Assembly: GCA_021814145.1 (NCBI GenBank)
Contig: JAKAIY010000012.1
Span: 1 to 42,894, forward strand
Direction of reading: 5' to 3'
Source of the DNA: Chloroflexota bacterium
GTDB taxonomy: Bacteria; Chloroflexota; Ktedonobacteria; Ktedonobacterales; JADMIN01
Length of the DNA stretch: 42,894 bases
Shown here in pieces: positions 1 through 8,576 of the stretch. Numbering within the stretch: the first letter of the stretch is position 1; every line of letters begins with the position of its first letter. A model generated the notes under the pieces. The model ran no database searches, was not told the origin of the DNA, and saw only the letters and a program-made list of their open reading frames with translations. A program made the translations under genes and the position numbers.

Positions 1-397
1 GCCTCACCCGCGCGCCGGTCAGCTCTTCGAGATTGCGCTGCTGCGATGGCGAGATCTCGTCATCGGCGATCACCAGATCAATATCGCGGTCGCGGCAGAG
101 CATGGCCAGGTCGTTCGCGCGGCCTTTCCCCAGATACAGGCTTGGAGTAGGCGTTGGGAGCCGCTGCGAGAGCGCGCCTACGACCTCAGCGCCCGCTGTG
201 CGCGCCAGCGCCGCCAGCTCGGCCAGCGAGTCCTCGACATCCCACAGCGCGTCCTTCCGCTCCGCATCCACCGCGATCAGATAGGCGCGCTCGGACCCGT
301 TCTCGGTGGTCAGGTCAATGAGCTTATCGGTTTTGGGCGTAGGCGGCCATTCCTTTCCATAACGTGACCACGTGGCGCCTGTCCGCCCAGGCGTCAT
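1..397 (-). CDS. hflX: GTPase HflX, N-terminal part (truncated by window start)
   Basis: Own minus-strand translation from the ATG at 397: MTPGRTGATWSRYG...ERAYLIAVDAERKDALWDVEDSLAELAALARTAGAEVVGALSQRLPTPTPSLYLGKGRANDLAMLCRDRDIDLVIADDEISPSQQRNLEELTGARVR. Matches the HflX N-domain pattern (AGAEVVG...YLGKG...DDE.SP.QQRNLE). Absent from the ORF track because no stop lies in the window. Confidence 0.88.
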   Translation of the reverse strand, partial: MTPGRTGATWSRYGKEWPPTPKTDKLIDLTTENGSERAYLIAVDAERKDALWDVEDSLAELAALARTAGAEVVGALSQRLPTPTPSLYLGKGRANDLAMLCRDRDIDLVIADDEISPSQQRNLEELTGARVR

Positions 398-567
398 CGC
401 GGGCGCTGTATTGTAGGCGCCGCGTGCGGGCGCTGTCAAAGCGCGCGAGAGGCGCGGCCCTAATCCCGGCCACTCACAGCCAGGGCGCGACACGGGGCCA
501 GGAAAGGTGAGGCGTCCATGCCTCATGCGCCGCGCCCCCAGCTCTTCAGGGCCGCGTCGCCCCCGCG

Positions 568-2175
568 TCAGGTGAGCGCGCCCTCGCGCGCCAGCGTGCG
601 GATGCGCTCGGCGGCGGCGTCCTGCGAGAGCTCGCCGCGCTTGAACTGCGCCAGCGCTTCGTCGAGACTGGCTGGCGGAGCCGTAACCGGAACCGTGACC
701 GGAGCCGCTTCGGGCGCGGCTTCCGGGACCTTCGGGGCCGGAACGAACTGTTTCTCACGCAGCGCGATGAACAGATACAGCCCGCCCAGCGCGAGGCCGG
801 TGAGCAGCGCGGCGCCCGCGTTGCGCGCCACCTCCTGCCAGTTTTCTAGCGGTACGTTGAGCAGCGGCGTGATGACAGCATAGAGCAGAGTCGCCACACT
901 GCCCGCCGTCGCCAGCGCGCCCGCCGCCAGCAGCGCCAGCACGAAACCGCGCCGTGGCCCGTTGATCTCCCATGCGCGCGAGCTCGCGCCCAGCCAGAGC
1001 GCCAGCGGGATATATCCCACGCCAGCGATGACAAACGCGATAGCGGTATCCCACTCATCCGCCGACGGCGACGTGACTGTGGGCGAGAGCGCGGTGAAGG
1101 TGTCGCGCACGACCAGGAATACGCCAATCCAGAACGGAACGGCGAGGGTCGCCCCTGAGAGCGCGCGCATCGTCAGCCGGATTACCGGCATGCTCATTGG
1201 CGCGCCCGGCTCCCGCTCGCGCAGCATCCAGCCGTAGACCGCGAGCGCGACCGCAGCCGCCACAAGGAGCGGACCGAAGTTGAAGTTATTGAGGTAATCG
1301 GGCGCGGTCCCGCCGGGCGTCACCAGTCGCAGCGCATATTCCGCCGCGCGCTCCAGGGTAATCGCCAGTAGAATCATGCCGCCACCCGTCCAGCCGATCA
1401 GCAGCAGGACTTGCCGCAGGAGCGACCGCGAATCGCTCCGGCCCATCCAGAGGAATCCGAGCCACACAGCCACCGCCAGCGCAGCCGCCGCCCACGCGCC
1501 ATACACCTCGTTCCCCACGCAGGGAGGCAGATAAACGGGTTGCGCTCCCTCAGGCGGGAAAGGAACACCAGGAGGACTGCATGCGATGACGCCCGCCTGC
1601 TGTGCGATGACGCGCTCGGCGCTGCCTATGGCGGTATAGATCGAAGAGAGCGTCGTGATGAGCAGGAGCAACGGGACGCCATGACGCCGCAGCCGCTCGA
1701 ACACCAGCGCGACGCCCTGGGTGGGCGTCGCGCGCCGCCGCTCCCACTCCAGCGTGAACGCCAGCGCCGCTGTGGCCAGCGCGCCCGCGAGCGAGCTGGA
1801 AATGTCCGGGCTATAGGAGGCCCCGAGCTGGGCGAGCGACGATACGCCCGCGTTGACGGCGATCAGGATGGCGACACCCTCCGCCGCGTTGAGGGTGAAC
1901 GCCCGCACGCCGCTCTCATTGATATGCGGGTCGCCCGCGCAGTCGCGGCGGATGAGCCAGTAGTGAAGCCCGCCAAATGCGCCAACGACAATGAGCATGA
2001 CGACGAACAGGATCACCGCCTGGGTGATCTGCGCGCCAGACGGCGGCGGCGCGGAGCCACGCAGCGGCGTGAGAGCGAACAGCGCCCCCAGCAGGAACGC
2101 CAGGCTGAACGTGGCGAAGCTGGCGAGCGCGATGGTAACGACATACAGATATACACGATAGAGTCCGCGCGTCAT
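568..2175 (-). CDS. Multi-pass membrane protein, DUF5671-like
   Basis: ORF with many hydrophobic helices and repeated ~150 aa membrane modules; ATG at 2175 preceded by GGAGGTCTCCC. Confidence 0.7.
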   Translation of the reverse strand: MTRGLYRVYLYVVTIALASFATFSLAFLLGALFALTPLRGSAPPPSGAQITQAVILFVVMLIVVGAFGGLHYWLIRRDCAGDPHINESGVRAFTLNAAEGVAILIAVNAGVSSLAQLGASYSPDISSSLAGALATAALAFTLEWERRRATPTQGVALVFERLRRHGVPLLLLITTLSSIYTAIGSAERVIAQQAGVIACSPPGVPFPPEGAQPVYLPPCVGNEVYGAWAAAALAVAVWLGFLWMGRSDSRSLLRQVLLLIGWTGGGMILLAITLERAAEYALRLVTPGGTAPDYLNNFNFGPLLVAAAVALAVYGWMLREREPGAPMSMPVIRLTMRALSGATLAVPFWIGVFLVVRDTFTALSPTVTSPSADEWDTAIAFVIAGVGYIPLALWLGASSRAWEINGPRRGFVLALLAAGALATAGSVATLLYAVITPLLNVPLENWQEVARNAGAALLTGLALGGLYLFIALREKQFVPAPKVPEAAPEAAPVTVPVTAPPASLDEALAQFKRGELSQDAAAERIRTLAREGALT

Positions 2176-2503
2176 GGGAGACCTCCTTCCAGGGGCCATG
2201 TGACGCCAGCGCCCGCCATGCGTGTGTCATGCGCGTGTCATGGTGGTGACGATATAGTCCTCCCCGCTCGCTGTATATACGCATGACGCCGGTCAGATAT
2301 TCTATCCGCCCCTCACAATTCGCTCTCACCAGCGAAAATTACGCATTAATGACTTCTGCGCCGGCAAAAAGGCTGGCGCGCGGCGATAGGGTCGTGGCCT
2401 GCGCATGGGATCGCGCTGGCCTCAGGGGCATGCCGCCATAGCGCACGCCAGAGGCCACCAACGGCCTCGCGCGACAAAGCGCCGTCTTTGGGGAATGCGC
2501 CGC

Positions 2504-3067
2504 TCAGTTGAGGTTGGGGGGATGGAAGCCGTTCTGCTTCTCGCAGAAATGGCGTCCCTGCATCGGCCCGCCACAGAAAGGACAGCGCGGCCTGCCCAGC
2601 AAGGTGAGGCTGTTCACGCTGGAGCAGAACTGCTGCGCCTGCGAGCGGGAGAAGAACACGCTGAACGTAGGCTCATCGGAGTCACGCGCGTAGAGCTCGC
2701 CATCTTCCTCGATCAGCTCGAGCGGCGTAGCGCGCAGCAGCAGCTCTTCATCATCCTCATCGTAGCCGAGCTGCATCGGCCCTACCTGAAACTCAACATC
2801 GGGGTCGCTGGGGAAGTCGTCCGGCGCGCCGGGCGGGGGCGTCGGGTTGGCCTGGGCCTCCGCGCGCAGGGTCATGACGCCGCTGGTCTGCGCCAGCACC
2901 TTCTCGATCGCCGCCATCAGGGTCTCAAGCTGGTCCCGCTCCACCCAGAGGCTGGCGGCTCCACGCGGGCTGCGCACAAAGATGCGGAACCGGCGGGCGC
3001 CGGGCTGGCCAATGGCCTCCGCGTCGAGGATTTCCGCATGCCCAAAATCATGAAATGGCGCGCTCAT
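2504..3067 (-). CDS. DUF3090-family protein
   Basis: MSAPFHDFGHAEILDAEAIGQPGARRFRIFVRSPRGAASLWVERDQLETL... with C-terminal CPFCGGPM; internal ATG at 3067 fits the family start. Confidence 0.82.
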   Translation of the reverse strand: MSAPFHDFGHAEILDAEAIGQPGARRFRIFVRSPRGAASLWVERDQLETLMAAIEKVLAQTSGVMTLRAEAQANPTPPPGAPDDFPSDPDVEFQVGPMQLGYDEDDEELLLRATPLELIEEDGELYARDSDEPTFSVFFSRSQAQQFCSSVNSLTLLGRPRCPFCGGPMQGRHFCEKQNGFHPPNLN

Positions 3068-3283
3068 AAGCCACCTCGCCTCCAGCGTCCGCGCGATCCA
3101 GGGTATCGCCGCGCGGCGCATCAGTATAGTGTAGCATCACTGTGTTCCCACGCGCAATTTCCATGCGCGCTCCCATCAGAGTCTGGGAGCGCCCTCGCTT
3201 CCCGACGCCGCGCGGGAGGGGGGAGATGGCGTTCAGATGAAAGGGGCTGCGTGGCCTCCAGGCCCGCGCCATGCCAGATTAGC

Positions 3284-4105
3284 TCAGGAAACAATCGTGG
3301 CGTAGACGCTGGAGTGCGCGTAATGGCGATAGCCTCTCGCCACCAGAGCGCGCCGTAGCGTTTGAGCCCGGGAGCTGAGTGTGCAGATGGGGATGCGGTC
3401 AGCTTCGAAGGCGGCGCGCGTAGCGCGCGCGATCAGCGCGGCGAACAGCTCTTCTGGCCGGGCTATGGAACTGGCGTGGACGCTTGCTGTCAGGCGTGGC
3501 TCTGTCAGTTCCCAGACACCCTGCGAGTAGGCGCGCAACCCGATATAGGCGACGATAGAGCCGCTATGCCGCACAACAAAAACGCCGCCACTATGCCGCG
3601 CCAGTAACGCCAGCGCGTGCGGAGCGGTCTCAACGGATTCGTCCAGGCGCTCGATCCACTCGACCCCCTGCCCCTGGTAAGGCCGGAAATTCCACAGCGC
3701 CGCATAATACACGCGCAGGCGAGGTTCGCAGCCAGGGGCCAGCGGTCTGCTCACACTCTTACGGATCAGCGTGTCCAGTTGCTCCAGTAGCGCCGGGCGA
3801 AAGAACTCTGGTGGTTTTCTCGAGCCGATGAGATCTTTGACTGGCCCTTGCAGCTCCTCCGCCAGTGACGCGATTCCAGCGGGCCCTATGTCCTGCGATC
3901 CTGGCTTCACAGGAGCAAGCAGATACACCACCTGCCGCATGCCGAATAACAATGTCGTAGGGTCGTCTTCAGAGGGAGAAACAACCGACATCCATCCTGG
4001 AGTGCGCAAATCGGGCGTGGCGCAGTTTAATACTGACGCATAGTGGCTGTCAATGCGTGATAGCGCATCGCTTTCACTTTTCACGCTCGATTTGAATCTA
4101 TTCAT
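3284..4105 (-). CDS. GNAT-like acetyltransferase domain protein
   Basis: C-terminal GNAT/FR47-like pattern: GGVFVVRHSGSIVAYIGLRAYSQGVWELTEPRLTAS...LFAALIARATRAAFEADRIPICTLSSRAQTLRRALVARGYRHYAHSSVYA. Confidence 0.55.
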   Translation of the reverse strand: MNRFKSSVKSESDALSRIDSHYASVLNCATPDLRTPGWMSVVSPSEDDPTTLLFGMRQVVYLLAPVKPGSQDIGPAGIASLAEELQGPVKDLIGSRKPPEFFRPALLEQLDTLIRKSVSRPLAPGCEPRLRVYYAALWNFRPYQGQGVEWIERLDESVETAPHALALLARHSGGVFVVRHSGSIVAYIGLRAYSQGVWELTEPRLTASVHASSIARPEELFAALIARATRAAFEADRIPICTLSSRAQTLRRALVARGYRHYAHSSVYATIVS

Positions 4106-4186
4106 AATCGCTTTCCCTGGGCCTTGAACCCCTGCTCCGAACGCCTGAGAGCCTGTTTGGAGCGGGGAGTAATCTGCGCTACATCA

Positions 4187-5065
4187 TCACGGATGCATGA
4201 ACGATGACCAGATTGGTGGCTTATCCGTGCCGGAGCGCGCGCTGGCGTCAGTCTGATCCTCAGCGGGGGATAGCGTGCGCGCCTCGGCCCGGGAGCCTGG
4301 GAGCGGCGCCCAGATGGGTGGCGCGGTGGCGACTCCAGAAAGGGGAACGTAGTCCTTATCATCGTGCGCGAGTCTGAGTGGTGTGGACGCGAGCGTCATG
4401 CCAGCGCGTCTCTGAAGTTCCACAGCGCGCCAGATCGGCGGCCTGGGCGCGCGCGCGCATACGGCTTCCTGTCCAGCGGACGCGCTCTCCAGCTGCGCCA
4501 CTTCGTGTAGCACGCTCACGTCGCGCCAGATAGGAGGCGCGACTTTAATCAATATGGCTTTGCCGGGCGCCTCCCCTGTCAGCGTTAAAGCCGTGGCGTG
4601 ACGCCCATCAAGCAGTGTTTCGACGCGGCGCCAGATAGGGGGAGCGGGCCTGCTCTCGGGCATGGTAGCGCCAGCCGGCGCGGTGAACGGGTTTCCTGAC
4701 GGCGCTTGCCTTCCTTCGGACGGGCTTTCTCCGCGCGTGAGCGTAGGGGAGAGCGGGTATGTGGTCAGGAATGGAGCGCCAGCAACCGGGGAGAAGGGAT
4801 CATGGAGAGGTGGGGCATGGCGGCTGGATGGATGGGCTGGATGGCTGCTGTTACGTGAGAAACGGGCGCCGATAATCGCGGGCGCATGAAGGGGCGCGCC
4901 TTCGCGCGCCCCTTCATGCCCCAGATTCCCCCTATAGCCGCGCGCCCGCGCGCCTGTCACGACAACCAGCGCGCCGAAGCAAACGATTGTCACTGCGACA
5001 AATCCACGCAAAGGATACATCTGCCGCACGAGATTAATAATCGTCAATACGAGTACATTTCGCAT
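4187..5065 (-). CDS. Orphan membrane-anchored protein with five PPIW motifs
   Basis: ATG at 5065 preceded by GGAAGGAAGCC; N-terminal hydrophobic helix FVAVTIVCFGALVVVTGA; PPIW codons at 4631-4642, 4526-4537, 4430-4441, 4310-4321 and 4208-4219. Confidence 0.65.
   Translation of the reverse strand: MRNVLVLTIINLVRQMYPLRGFVAVTIVCFGALVVVTGARARGYRGNLGHEGAREGAPLHAPAIIGARFSRNSSHPAHPSSRHAPPLHDPFSPVAGAPFLTTYPLSPTLTRGESPSEGRQAPSGNPFTAPAGATMPESRPAPPIWRRVETLLDGRHATALTLTGEAPGKAILIKVAPPIWRDVSVLHEVAQLESASAGQEAVCARAPRPPIWRAVELQRRAGMTLASTPLRLAHDDKDYVPLSGVATAPPIWAPLPGSRAEARTLSPAEDQTDASARSGTDKPPIWSSFMHP
4884..4919. repeat. Perfect 15-bp inverted repeat, 6-nt loop
   Basis: gcatgaaggggcgcg (4884-4898) / cgcgccccttcatgc (4905-4919), loop ccttcg; inside the PPIW-protein CDS. 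Confidence 0.85.
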
Positions 5066-5404
5066 TGCATGGCTTCCTTCCATTTTCAAACTTTAGGAAA
5101 TGCCTTGATCATGCAAAACATGAACCCATACTCGGCAACAGTTATACTTTAGCATACTAACGCGCAAATAACCACATCGTTCTGTAATCATTCACCAGTA
5201 TTATAATCGCTCAGGGAAATTTCTCATCACACGGCGGCATGCGCCTCACGGTGGCGGCTTTGGAATATATCAGAGGAACGGAACCATGAAAAGCGGCCCA
5301 CGCAGACCATCCGAGCCGCGGCGTGAAGCGGCCACGCCGCCCGGAAAGACACGGTTGCCGCTCACACAGTGGCGCCAGGGGCAGTCGGGTAGATGGCTAT
5401 GGGG

Positions 5405-5695
5405 CTACTCGCCCTGTGTGGATGTGCCGCGCGGACGGCCGCCAGCTAGGCGCTCACGCATGGCGTCGTATGTCTGCGCGTCAATTTCTCCCCGCGCGAA
5501 TCGCTGGTCGAGAATTTCATTCGCCGTCGGGCCCGGCGGCGCCTGCGTGATTTGCTGTCCGCCGGAAGCGCCGCCACCTCTGGTCAGTCGCGCGACGCCC
5601 CAGATGATCGCGGCGAGAAGCGCGATCCAGAATATCGCCGGGATGATCATCCACCAGCCCATTCCGGCTTGCCAGTAATACGGCCCCCACATCAT
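5405..5695 (-). CDS. SHOCT-domain small membrane protein
   Basis: MMWGPYYWQAGMGWWMIIPAIFWIALLAAIIWGVARL... then ANEILDQRFARGEIDAQTYDAMRERL (SHOCT pattern). Confidence 0.85.
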   Translation of the reverse strand: MMWGPYYWQAGMGWWMIIPAIFWIALLAAIIWGVARLTRGGGASGGQQITQAPPGPTANEILDQRFARGEIDAQTYDAMRERLAGGRPRGTSTQGE

Positions 5696-5975
5696 TCGTG
5701 TCCTGCCTCTCCCGCAGCGCAGCTTCGCCGCCCGTTCTCCATTCGGGCTATGGGGCGCCGCGCATCTTTACACCATCATCGCCCGCTCATGTCACAGTCT
5801 GGGCACGAGAGTTGGCGCGCTCATCACAGCGCGCTTCAGGCAAGCGGCGCCTGGAAGTCGCTCGCGGACGGATGAAATGTGGCGCGTGGGCGCCTCTCCG
5901 CGTCTCATCTCTCAAAGAGACGCCACATGAGCGAAGCTGAGGGCCAGCCGGTCGCCCCGGTGGCTGACGCATGCG

Positions 5976-6335
5976 GTGGCGAGGAGGCGAGACATGCCGC
6001 GAGTGCCTTGGTTCGGGCGATTCACCCTCAAGCGCGATCGGGAATACGCGGGCGGGACGCCGCGTCAGCGTCCGGATGATGAGATCGCGCTGGCTCTCAG
6101 CACGCTTCCTCTCTATCGGGTCATCCTGACGCTGGGCCAGCGCGACGGCGCGGCGACTGGCCCGTTTTTCGCTATCCTGGCGCCGCTAGTCGGCGAAGAG
6201 CGCGCGGCGCGCATCCTGGCGGACGCCAGGCGCGCTGGGGTCGCCCTGATCGCCACCTGCCCCCTTGAACTGGCCGAGCACTACCGCGACGAGCTCGCCC
6301 GCCGCGCGCTGCCCTGCGCCATCGTACCGGCGTGA
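5976..6335 (+). CDS. Small protein with degenerate ClpS / ribosomal L7/L12-C-like fold
   Basis: LYRVILTLGQRDGAATGPFFAILAPLVGEERAARILADARRAGVALIATCPLELAEHYRDELARRALPCAIVPA resembles the ClpS core order (beta strand, helix, 'G.A.V...p.E.AE.y...L...glp...i.pa'). Start may be 5994. Confidence 0.45.
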   Translation: MARRRDMPRVPWFGRFTLKRDREYAGGTPRQRPDDEIALALSTLPLYRVILTLGQRDGAATGPFFAILAPLVGEERAARILADARRAGVALIATCPLELAEHYRDELARRALPCAIVPA

Positions 6336-6341
6336 ACACCC

Positions 6342-8225
6342 CTACGAGCGTCCCCGGCCCGCCGTGGCAGAGCCGTCGGCGACGCCACGGCGCAGGCGGA
6401 TAGCCTCCGCGCGGGCCACCGCGTCACCGCGCACGCCGCCGAGCTCCTGGTCAAGGATGCGCCGCACGATAGCGGTAGTCGCGGCGTACGTTGAGTCCAT
6501 GCCATAGTAGGAAAGGCTGCCCGCGCCGAGATTCTTGCCGCGTGTGTAGGGCGTGTCCGAGGCGTAGTGGATGATGCCCAGATCGAATGGCAGCCGGGCG
6601 AAGTTGATGTTCTCGCCGGTCGGGTAGCGCGTCATGTAGAGGCTCTCGTAGACCGCGTCCAGGTACGGGCCAGACTCCATCTCCACCACGCTGTAGTTGG
6701 CGCGATAATAGAAGTCCAGGTAGGCGCGGTTCTGCAGGAAGGTGCCTTTCGAGGAGACGGCGCGCTGGTTGTCGAGCACGGCGCCATAGACCAGGTTGGA
6801 GCCTACCTCCGCCGCCGTGAAAGGATTATCGAGCCAGTAGGTGTTCAGGCTGTGCTCGTCCAGCACGACGTTGGAGATCATCACGTCGCCAATGCTGCCA
6901 TTGAGCGTCGCCGCCTTGCCCAGAATGTAGATGCCCTTGACCTGAATCAGGTTCTCCAGCACCTCGCGCAGCACGCGATAGGCCGCCATCCCCAGCGGAT
7001 AATCAATATTGATGATGACGCCACGCGCGTCGCCGAGTCGCTCGACGCCCGGCACGCGCACGCGTGGATCAAGGTCGTCGGGGCGGATCTTCGAGAGATC
7101 GAAGACCTGCACATCAATCTCCAGCCCCTGCCGCGCGCCTACTTGCCAGATGCCACGCTCCTGCTCCTCCACCGGCTTGCTGCGCGCGAAGCCCTGGCCA
7201 GCGGGGGTCTTCATATACTCGCGCGCGGCGAAATAGAGGAAGTTTTGCCAGTTGCCCGGCGCCCGCCCCTCTTTGAGCTTGCGGCCCTCCTCCGCCAGAA
7301 AGCTATCGGCGCCTGCCAGGGCGAAGCGTGTCAACTCCTCCTCGCGCCGCCGCGCCACGCCGGAGAGCATGTTGGCCAGGCTGTGTATATTGCTGGAGAC
7401 GAAGTAAACGGGACGCCGTTGCAGGCGCGCGTCGTCAAGCAGCTTGGTAACGGGCGCCCACCACTTGCGGGTGGAGCGGACGAAACCGACATGCGAGCCA
7501 CCCAGCATGCGCAGGGTGAAGTTTTTGCGCTCGCGCCCCAGCGCCAGCAGGTGCGTCCAGACGTTGTCGCCCCACATCACTTCCAGCCGCCGCCAGTCTT
7601 CCAGCGAGACGTGCAGCCGCTCGCGCACGACCTTGCTGATCTCGGCGTAGACCGGAGATGAGCGCTCAACCTGGCTCTCCAGCAGCTGCATCGTCGTCGG
7701 GTCGGCGTTGAGCAGCCAGTGAAACTTGTTCCACTCGATTTGCAGGCCGACCAGGGTGGGCACGATGTCGTCGGTGTCGCTCACGCTGGCGATATAGGCG
7801 GCGAGTGTGCTCTTGCCATCGAAGAACCACTTGCGCCGCCGCGCCGGAGCGGTGATCGCCTGCCACTGCTCCACCTGGAAGCCGTGCTGCGCGAACACTT
7901 CGTCCGACTGGCCCAGCAGCACGCGCGAGCAGGTGAGAATCACGCTGGGAAGCCGCAGCATGGTGTAGATGAACGCCGACATGTCAGGGTCGCTGGAGCG
8001 CGCGTTGGGATGTAGCACAGAGTCAATATTGTAGTGGGCCTGCGTGAGCGCCTTCAGCCCCACCTCGCCAGAACTGCGGAGGAGTGACTGGTAGGTGCGA
8101 ATGTACATCTCGACTTCGCGTGTGCCCGCTTCGTGCTGCTCCTCGCCCGTGTCCCCCGCCGCGCGCGGGGCGTTAGGGAGGGCTGCGCTGCGCTCCGCGC
8201 GCCGGAGGTCTTTCGACTCTGCCAC
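6342..8225 (-). CDS. Large conserved protein (possibly DUF6909); C-terminal half resembles the nucleoside phosphorylase/AMP nucleosidase fold
   Basis: YIRTYQSLLRSSGEVGLKALTQAHYNIDSVLHPNARSSDPD...; C-terminal KGIYILGKAATLNGSIGDVMISNVVLDEHS...YSVVEMESGPYLDAVYE recalls phosphorylase-family 'GD.vi' and 'v.EMEsgp'. Confidence 0.55.
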   Translation of the reverse strand: MAESKDLRRAERSAALPNAPRAAGDTGEEQHEAGTREVEMYIRTYQSLLRSSGEVGLKALTQAHYNIDSVLHPNARSSDPDMSAFIYTMLRLPSVILTCSRVLLGQSDEVFAQHGFQVEQWQAITAPARRRKWFFDGKSTLAAYIASVSDTDDIVPTLVGLQIEWNKFHWLLNADPTTMQLLESQVERSSPVYAEISKVVRERLHVSLEDWRRLEVMWGDNVWTHLLALGRERKNFTLRMLGGSHVGFVRSTRKWWAPVTKLLDDARLQRRPVYFVSSNIHSLANMLSGVARRREEELTRFALAGADSFLAEEGRKLKEGRAPGNWQNFLYFAAREYMKTPAGQGFARSKPVEEQERGIWQVGARQGLEIDVQVFDLSKIRPDDLDPRVRVPGVERLGDARGVIINIDYPLGMAAYRVLREVLENLIQVKGIYILGKAATLNGSIGDVMISNVVLDEHSLNTYWLDNPFTAAEVGSNLVYGAVLDNQRAVSSKGTFLQNRAYLDFYYRANYSVVEMESGPYLDAVYESLYMTRYPTGENINFARLPFDLGIIHYASDTPYTRGKNLGAGSLSYYGMDSTYAATTAIVRRILDQELGGVRGDAVARAEAIRLRRGVADGSATAGRGRS

Positions 8226-8350
8226 TCGACTACTCCTGTTCCGTCTCCACCCATAAAGATTGGCGTCATTATACGCGACAGACCAGCGGAGCGCAGCGGA
8301 ATGGCCGGAACGGCGCGTATCGCGCGCTGAAGTAACATTATCGGTCGAGC

Positions 8351-8560
8351 GTAAGACCCCGCCCTTGCGGGCTGGGGATATGAGCGAGTCCTTGTTTTCT
8401 GGGCTATACTCTCCGTATACCGTAGGGCCTACGGAAATTCACGCCTGTGGAGCGGAGCCGGCAGCCAAGGCTCCAACGAACAGGTAAGACCAGGCAAGGC
8501 TTGCCTGTGCGGCAGTGCCCGGCCCAGGAATCCCCCGGCTGCAGCCGTGGGGAGGGTCAA
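8351..8560 (+). mobile_element. Internally deleted IS200/IS605 (TnpB-type) remnant with LE-like and RE/omegaRNA-like hairpins
   Basis: LE-like gtaagaccccgcccttgcgggctggggatatgagcgag; TnpB-tail-like frame ...YTVGPTEIHACGAEPAAKAPTNR* (ends 8487); RE-like ggcccaggaatcccccggctgcagccgtggggagggtcaa (8521-8560). Confidence 0.72.
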
Positions 8561-8576
8561 GAAAGAATTAAGCGAT

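Noticed and set aside
1411-2286. 291 aa plus-strand ORF rich in R/E/D/H
   Set aside because: Antisense to a well-supported membrane protein; composition is the typical high-GC shadow-frame artefact.
2405-3358. 317 aa plus-strand ORF
   Set aside because: Antisense to the DUF3090-like gene; no recognisable domain.
6567-7661. 364 aa plus-strand ORF
   Set aside because: Shadow of the 627 aa minus-strand gene; H/V/D/R-rich composition with no motif.
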